Source: Parachlorella kessleri (taxonomy: Eukaryota > Chlorophyta > Trebouxiophyceae > Chlorellales > Chlorellaceae). From it: a DNA stretch of 11,747 bases. Below, one piece after another: positions 8,530 to 11,747 of the stretch (position 1 is its first letter; every line of letters starts with the position of its first letter). The DNA lies in NCBI GenBank assembly GCA_001598975.1, contig BBXU01000712.1, positions 1-11,747 on the forward strand, read 5' to 3'. A program made the translations under genes and the position numbers. Under the pieces are notes generated by a model, which saw only the letters and a list, made by a program, of their open reading frames with translations, ran no database searches and had not been told where the DNA came from.

Positions 8530-11210
8530 ATGGGTGCGCTTAGGAGCATGTTGCGAAGAGCTCCTGGCACGGGCAGGCACTACAGTGTTGTGTCATGGTA
8601 AGGGAACCCGTCACGGTTGTGTCGAGAGACACGAACTGGCGTATAACCAGCTTTTGCATCTGGAGCCCTCCACCCTCTCTCACAGACTGAGCTTGACCAG
8701 TTCCGCCTGTGGCACTGTTTCTGCAGGGGACGCAACCTTGAGGGGCAGTGTGGGGTTAAAGAGTTCCACCCTGTGAGTGTCCCAGTTGGCCACAGGCAGC
8801 ATCAACGCATTAGGACCGTCCTCATCCTTGTTACCCCAGACGCGTATCCTGGGCTCCTTGCTCAGCCTGGCACCTCAGAGTGGCGCACGCTGTTGCGCAC
8901 AAGGCTGCGCTGCACGTTGATGCATTGAGGTACAGCGTAGAGGTACAGCGCCTGCTGAGGGTAGTGCACCTTTTGGCCCCCCCAGGTGGTGCTGCGGCCG
9001 ATGGTGGTGGACGGTCTGGGTGGCGCAGACGTCGGCACCGTGGCTGCCAGCAAGTCTCACTCAGCGGCTGTGGCCGGGGGCCAAGCGTGGACTTGGGGGG
9101 AGGGCCGCGAGGGCAAGCTGGGCCATGGCTGCACCGACAACATGTTTGTGCCCTCTAGGTCAGCCAAGTGCATGGGCACATCTGGGGTAGGAGCGTGTCT
9201 GCAACCTTTGCTAGCTTGCATGAACCCGAGCAGGAGTCCTGCATTGTTGGGTAAAGAAGCACTGCCTGGGGTGTCCGAGGCCAGGGTGGAATTTCTGCTC
9301 GTCTGGAATGGCTGCTCTCAGCAAACCGGTGCTTCCGATTGGCCTGGTGGTGTCGGCTCTATCGAATGCGTAAGGAGCTGACTGCGCTCTGCTTGCCTGA
9401 AGCGAGGACCCGATTGCGTAGCAGTGACTGTAGACCCAGCGTTCCCTTGAGACGCACCAGCGTCGTGATTGGACGTTTCCTTCGGCTTCTGTAATCTTTT
9501 GTGACTTTTATGGCATGGCACCAGCGTTGTGATGGGAGGTTTGTGACTTCCATTGCATGGCAGGACCAGGCTGGACCTCTTGTCGCTCCCTGCAGGGTGG
9601 AGTCCCTCGTAGGCCGCGTCGATGTGCAGGGCGTGGCTCTTGGGAGGCACCACACGCTGTTCCTGGATGACAACGGCAAGGTTTGGAGCTGCGGGGAGAA
9701 CAAGGAGGCAAGTGTCTATGTGTGTGTGTGTGTGGGTGGGGGGGGTTATTTTTATCACAAGTTGGAAGTCATATGATCAATATAGCACTGAATGCTTACT
9801 GTCCAACTAAGTCTGTGTGTTCGGGTGTCCTTGAGTAGGTAACCCTTCACAGGTCCAGTCATCGTGGTTGGGTGACCCAGGGCATAGCTTTGGGTGCGCA
9901 TGTTGGTGCCCAGTCAGCAGGGAGCTGCTCGTCATGGTGGTGGTGATGGCCTGGAGGGTTGGTGGGATGGGCAGCTGACGCCACACATGGACACACATGG
10001 AAGCTTCAGTGGTCATGCGGTGTGTCATAGCAGCACAAGAAAGCCGCTGGCCCGTGCCTAAAGTGAGCCGTCTGCCATTCTGGCATGGCTGTGTCTGTGA
10101 GACCATGGAAGCCTGTGGTCGTGGGGGGGGGGGGGGAGTCAGGGAAGTGCAGAGAGGGGGCGCCGGCATGCCTGGTGTGAATCCCTGGCGCTGCAAGGAG
10201 GAGCAGATGGAAGCAAGAGTGGGTGGGAGTGGGAAGTCAGATGGCTCGGCAGGTTGCCTATGCAAGCTGGTCCGCTTTATCTTGCTGACATCATGCGCAT
10301 GGCCCCCCCCTGGACCGCAGGGGCAGTGCGGCCTGGGGACACCGCTGCAGGAGTTAGCCAAACAGAGGCGGCAGGAGTGGGACCGAGGGGCGCTGGCGCA
10401 CTGGGGCGCCAGCGGCCCTGTGGAAGCAGCCGCCGGCGGCGGCGCGTCCGCGCCGCAGGGCGCAGCAGCGGTCTCGCAGCAGGCGCAGACGCAGCAGGCG
10501 GCGGGAGGCGTGGCAGTGCCTGCTGCGCAGCAGGCAGCAGCCCAGCAGGCGCAGCAGCAGAGCTATGAGCAGCAGCAGTTTGAGCGGAGCGTGGAGTACT
10601 ATTCGCAGCATGGCTGGCACACGGCAAACTTGATGCCCTTCCTAGACCACACATCCCGAGCCATGGAGATTGAGGCGGCCCAGCAGCTGTGAGTGGGGGA
10701 ATGGGGTGCCTTGTGTCAAGGCATGGCTGAGCTGGCGCACCGCTGCGAAAGACGCTACATGCGCTCTGCGGAAGCAGCTGGCCAGTGTCTGCAGCGCTGG
10801 TCATAGCGTGTATGGCTACCGCAGGTCCCAGCGATTTGCCTGTGTGCAAGCCTCATGAGTGCCACTGTCAGCAGATGGCCAGTGTTTGCAGCGATGGCAC
10901 CGGCAAGCATACCTATATGGCGCCTTATGGCATCGGCTGGTATACCTGCAGGGCACCTTAAGAGTTGGCAGCTGCCTGCCGTGTTCCTAGTGTGCCTTCC
11001 AACTCTGGTACATGAGTCATGCTGGCTGCAGGTTTGATGAGCGCCTTCGAAACCAGATGGCCAGCGGCCGCAGCGCCTGGCAGCGCTTTGTGTCCGCGAG
11101 CGGCGGCGAGCTTGCCATCCCCGGGCTGGCGCCCGGCCAGATAGCCACGCCGGTGCCGGTGGGGCGCGACAGGCAGGCCATGCTGTCCACAGCTGCCCTG
11201 TTTGACCCAG
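8530..11210 (+). CDS. RCC1-repeat protein with mitochondria-like N-terminus (partial, 6 exons visible)
   Basis: RCC1 repeats build a seven-bladed propeller used in nucleotide exchange, signalling or organelle RNA metabolism. Exons on the plus strand: 8530-8597, 8727-8772, 8986-9158, 9596-9707, 10321-10688 and 11032-11210; phases all agree, giving 315 residues plus one base. Met1 starts a basic stretch (MGALRSMLRRAPGTGRHY), typical of a mitochondrial presequence; no earlier in-frame ATG exists back to a stop near 8376. RCC1 motifs: SWGRNLEGQCG (residues 22-32), AASKSHSAAVAGGQAWTWGE then GKLGHG (59-85), ALGRHHTLFLDDNGKVWSCG then GQCGLG (109-139). About residues 167-220 are Ala/Gln/Gly-rich, breaking the propeller pattern. 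Intron 4 appears to be GC-AG. After exon 6 a donor (GTGAAG) points to at least one more exon that I cannot place before the right edge. The RCC1 call is secure; the organelle and role are inferred. Confidence 0.87.
8927..8950. repeat. 13-bp tandem repeat in RCC1 intron 2
   Basis: The 11-mer gaggtacagcg occurs at 8927-8937 and again at 8940-8950, a 13-base period, about 35 bases before the exon 3 acceptor. Confidence 0.75.
9454..9569. repeat. Interleaved local repeat in RCC1 intron 3
   Basis: Two short blocks alternate. Block B (gcaccagcgt then tgat and a G-rich end) starts at 9454 and 9518. Block A (tttgtgactt then gcatggca) starts at 9498 and 9540. The order B-A-B-A with spacings of 64 and 42 fits a tandem duplication followed by an insertion or deletion of about 22 bases. 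Confidence 0.65.
9707..9710 (+). other. GC-AG intron donor, RCC1 intron 4
   Basis: Exon 4 ends AAGGAG and the intron starts GCAAGT. Joining in phase 0 to GGGCAGTGC at 10321 restores the RCC1 motif CGENKEGQCGLG exactly. GT alternatives just downstream would change phase or insert residues into this motif. The donor core AG|GCAAGT is the same as in QNG1 intron 1. Confidence 0.75.
9719..9733. repeat. GT microsatellite in RCC1 intron 4
   Basis: A short run of alternating GT follows about 12 bases after the GC donor, then a G-rich stretch. A second G homopolymer, 14 bases long, sits at 10123-10136 in the same intron. Confidence 0.85.
10775..10800 (+). repeat. Decayed copy of RCC1 exon 6, intron 5, copy 1
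   Basis: Resembles the exon 6 segment starting at 11054 (cagatggccag, then gcagcg) and is close to copy 2 at 10872-10897 (23 of 26 bases). Extended upstream, it translates as ALRKQLASVCSAG beside the exon's RLRNQMASGRSAW. It lies about 280 bases upstream of the parent. Confidence 0.65.
10872..10897 (+). repeat. Decayed copy of RCC1 exon 6, intron 5, copy 2
   Basis: Positions 10872-10893 match exon 6 positions 11054-11075 at 18 of 22 bases, including an exact 11-base start (cagatggccag). The offset from copy 1 is 97 bases. Just after it, 10909-10927 and 10942-10960 form another imperfect pair (15 of 19), so this intron has been duplicated more than once. Confidence 0.65.
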
Positions 11211-11676
11211 GTGAAGCTGAAAGGGTGTGGGCTGGGGCTTGGTTGGGGGGCTGCTTGGCTGGGCTAGGCGGTCAGGCAGGTGGAGGTGAGTGGAGGAGCG
11301 GGATGGGGTGTAGCCATGCCGTGTTTTTATGTGGGCATTGCGCGCAGTGTGGCGTTTCCTATTGGAGTTTGCAGAGAACACTGAAAGTTAGTCAGTGATA
11401 CGGTGCGGTCCAGGGAGGCAGGTGCGGTCCAGGGAGGCAGGTGCGGCTTTGCAAGGGCGCACCACGACCTACTCCTGGCTGACAAGCGCCCTAGAAAGGA
11501 CCCACCCTCCCTGCCACTCCGCGCACACCGGGGCTAGGCAGCACGAGCAGTACCGGCCTTGCTGCCTGCCACTATTCCTTTGCTATGGGCGCCGCTTTGG
11601 GAGAAGGGGGCGCGCTATCAGACAGGGAGGCCGACTCCTCCCCATCTTAACACTTCTTTCCTGGCAACACTACACA

Positions 11677-11678
<2 letters not shown>
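11211..11678. other. Right-hand stretch without an assigned exon
   Basis: This is probably RCC1 intron 6 and beyond. It starts with a GTGAAG donor and holds G-rich and C-rich sequence plus a 19-bp tandem repeat. Open frames run a short way but show no RCC1 motif, and I could not place the next exon. Confidence 0.4.
11402..11446. repeat. 19-bp tandem repeat, 2.4 copies
   Basis: Units at 11402-11420 and 11421-11439 are identical and a partial third unit (ggtgcgg) follows to 11446. No divergence between units indicates a recent duplication. Confidence 0.95.

Positions 11679-11744
<66 letters not shown>
11679..11744. repeat. AC dinucleotide microsatellite (33 units)
   Basis: An uninterrupted run of 33 AC units ends three bases before the right edge. 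A shorter CA tract occupies positions 3-20 at the left edge, where its complement also forms the start of EF-Ts intron 5. Confidence 0.97.
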
Positions 11745-11746
<2 letters not shown>

Positions 11747-11747
11747 C

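Noticed and set aside
8695..8870. Minus-strand open frame reading RIRVWGNKDEDGPNALML and onward, about 58 codons
   Set aside because: It looks protein-like, but it lies antisense across RCC1 exon 2 and intron 2, matches no family I know, and no partner exon was found. GC-rich coding regions often leave long antisense frames.
9807..10361. Long minus-strand frame of 184 codons
   Set aside because: It lies over RCC1 intron 4 and the start of exon 5. Composition is Pro/Ser/His-rich low complexity, as expected from the complement of G-rich intron sequence.
1..11747. CRISPR arrays, insertion sequences, rRNA or tRNA genes
   Set aside because: No regularly spaced repeats with unique spacers, no transposase or reverse transcriptase motifs, and no cloverleaf-like tRNA or rRNA sequence were seen. 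A spliced eukaryotic setting explains the window.

Overview
The window looks like nuclear DNA of a green alga (Chlorophyta). It is GC-rich by eye and intron-dense: four spliced genes with short exons and GT-AG introns of roughly 90 to 600 bases, plus two apparent GC-AG introns. It carries CA/GT microsatellites and encodes a plastid PDZ-rubredoxin protein of the ENH1 type, which belongs to the plant and algal lineage. I cannot name the genus. All gene models were assembled by hand from conserved motifs, splice signals and matching intron phases.

Layout. (1) 1-1408, minus: mitochondrial translation elongation factor Ts, five exons visible, C-terminus beyond the left edge. (2) 1409-2070: intergenic. 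(3) 2071-5440, minus: ten-exon gene for a divergent queuosine salvage hydrolase (QNG1/DUF2419 family), 360 residues. (4) 5441-6292: intergenic. (5) 6293-8181, minus: six-exon gene for an ENH1-like PDZ-rubredoxin-membrane protein, 256 residues. (6) 8182-8529: short divergent promoter region. (7) 8530 onward, plus: an RCC1-repeat protein with a mitochondria-like N-terminus and an Ala/Gln-rich insert, six exons visible, running toward or past the right edge. The window begins in a CA repeat and ends in a 66-base AC repeat.

The genes do not form a pathway. Three concern organelles: EF-Ts and possibly the RCC1 protein in mitochondria, ENH1 in the plastid. QNG1 supplies queuine for tRNA modification, so there is a loose translation theme that I would not press.

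The most unusual signal is structural. In three genes the introns hold decayed copies of part of the neighbouring exon, and a fourth gene has a shorter one just after its stop codon. Copies lie 63 to about 280 bases from the parent. One keeps a working-looking splice acceptor followed by an in-frame stop, and another stays open in the coding frame. A 23-bp tandem duplication has also doubled a splice donor, and a 12-bp minisatellite abuts another donor. Together these suggest frequent local tandem duplication followed by decay, with possible effects on splicing.
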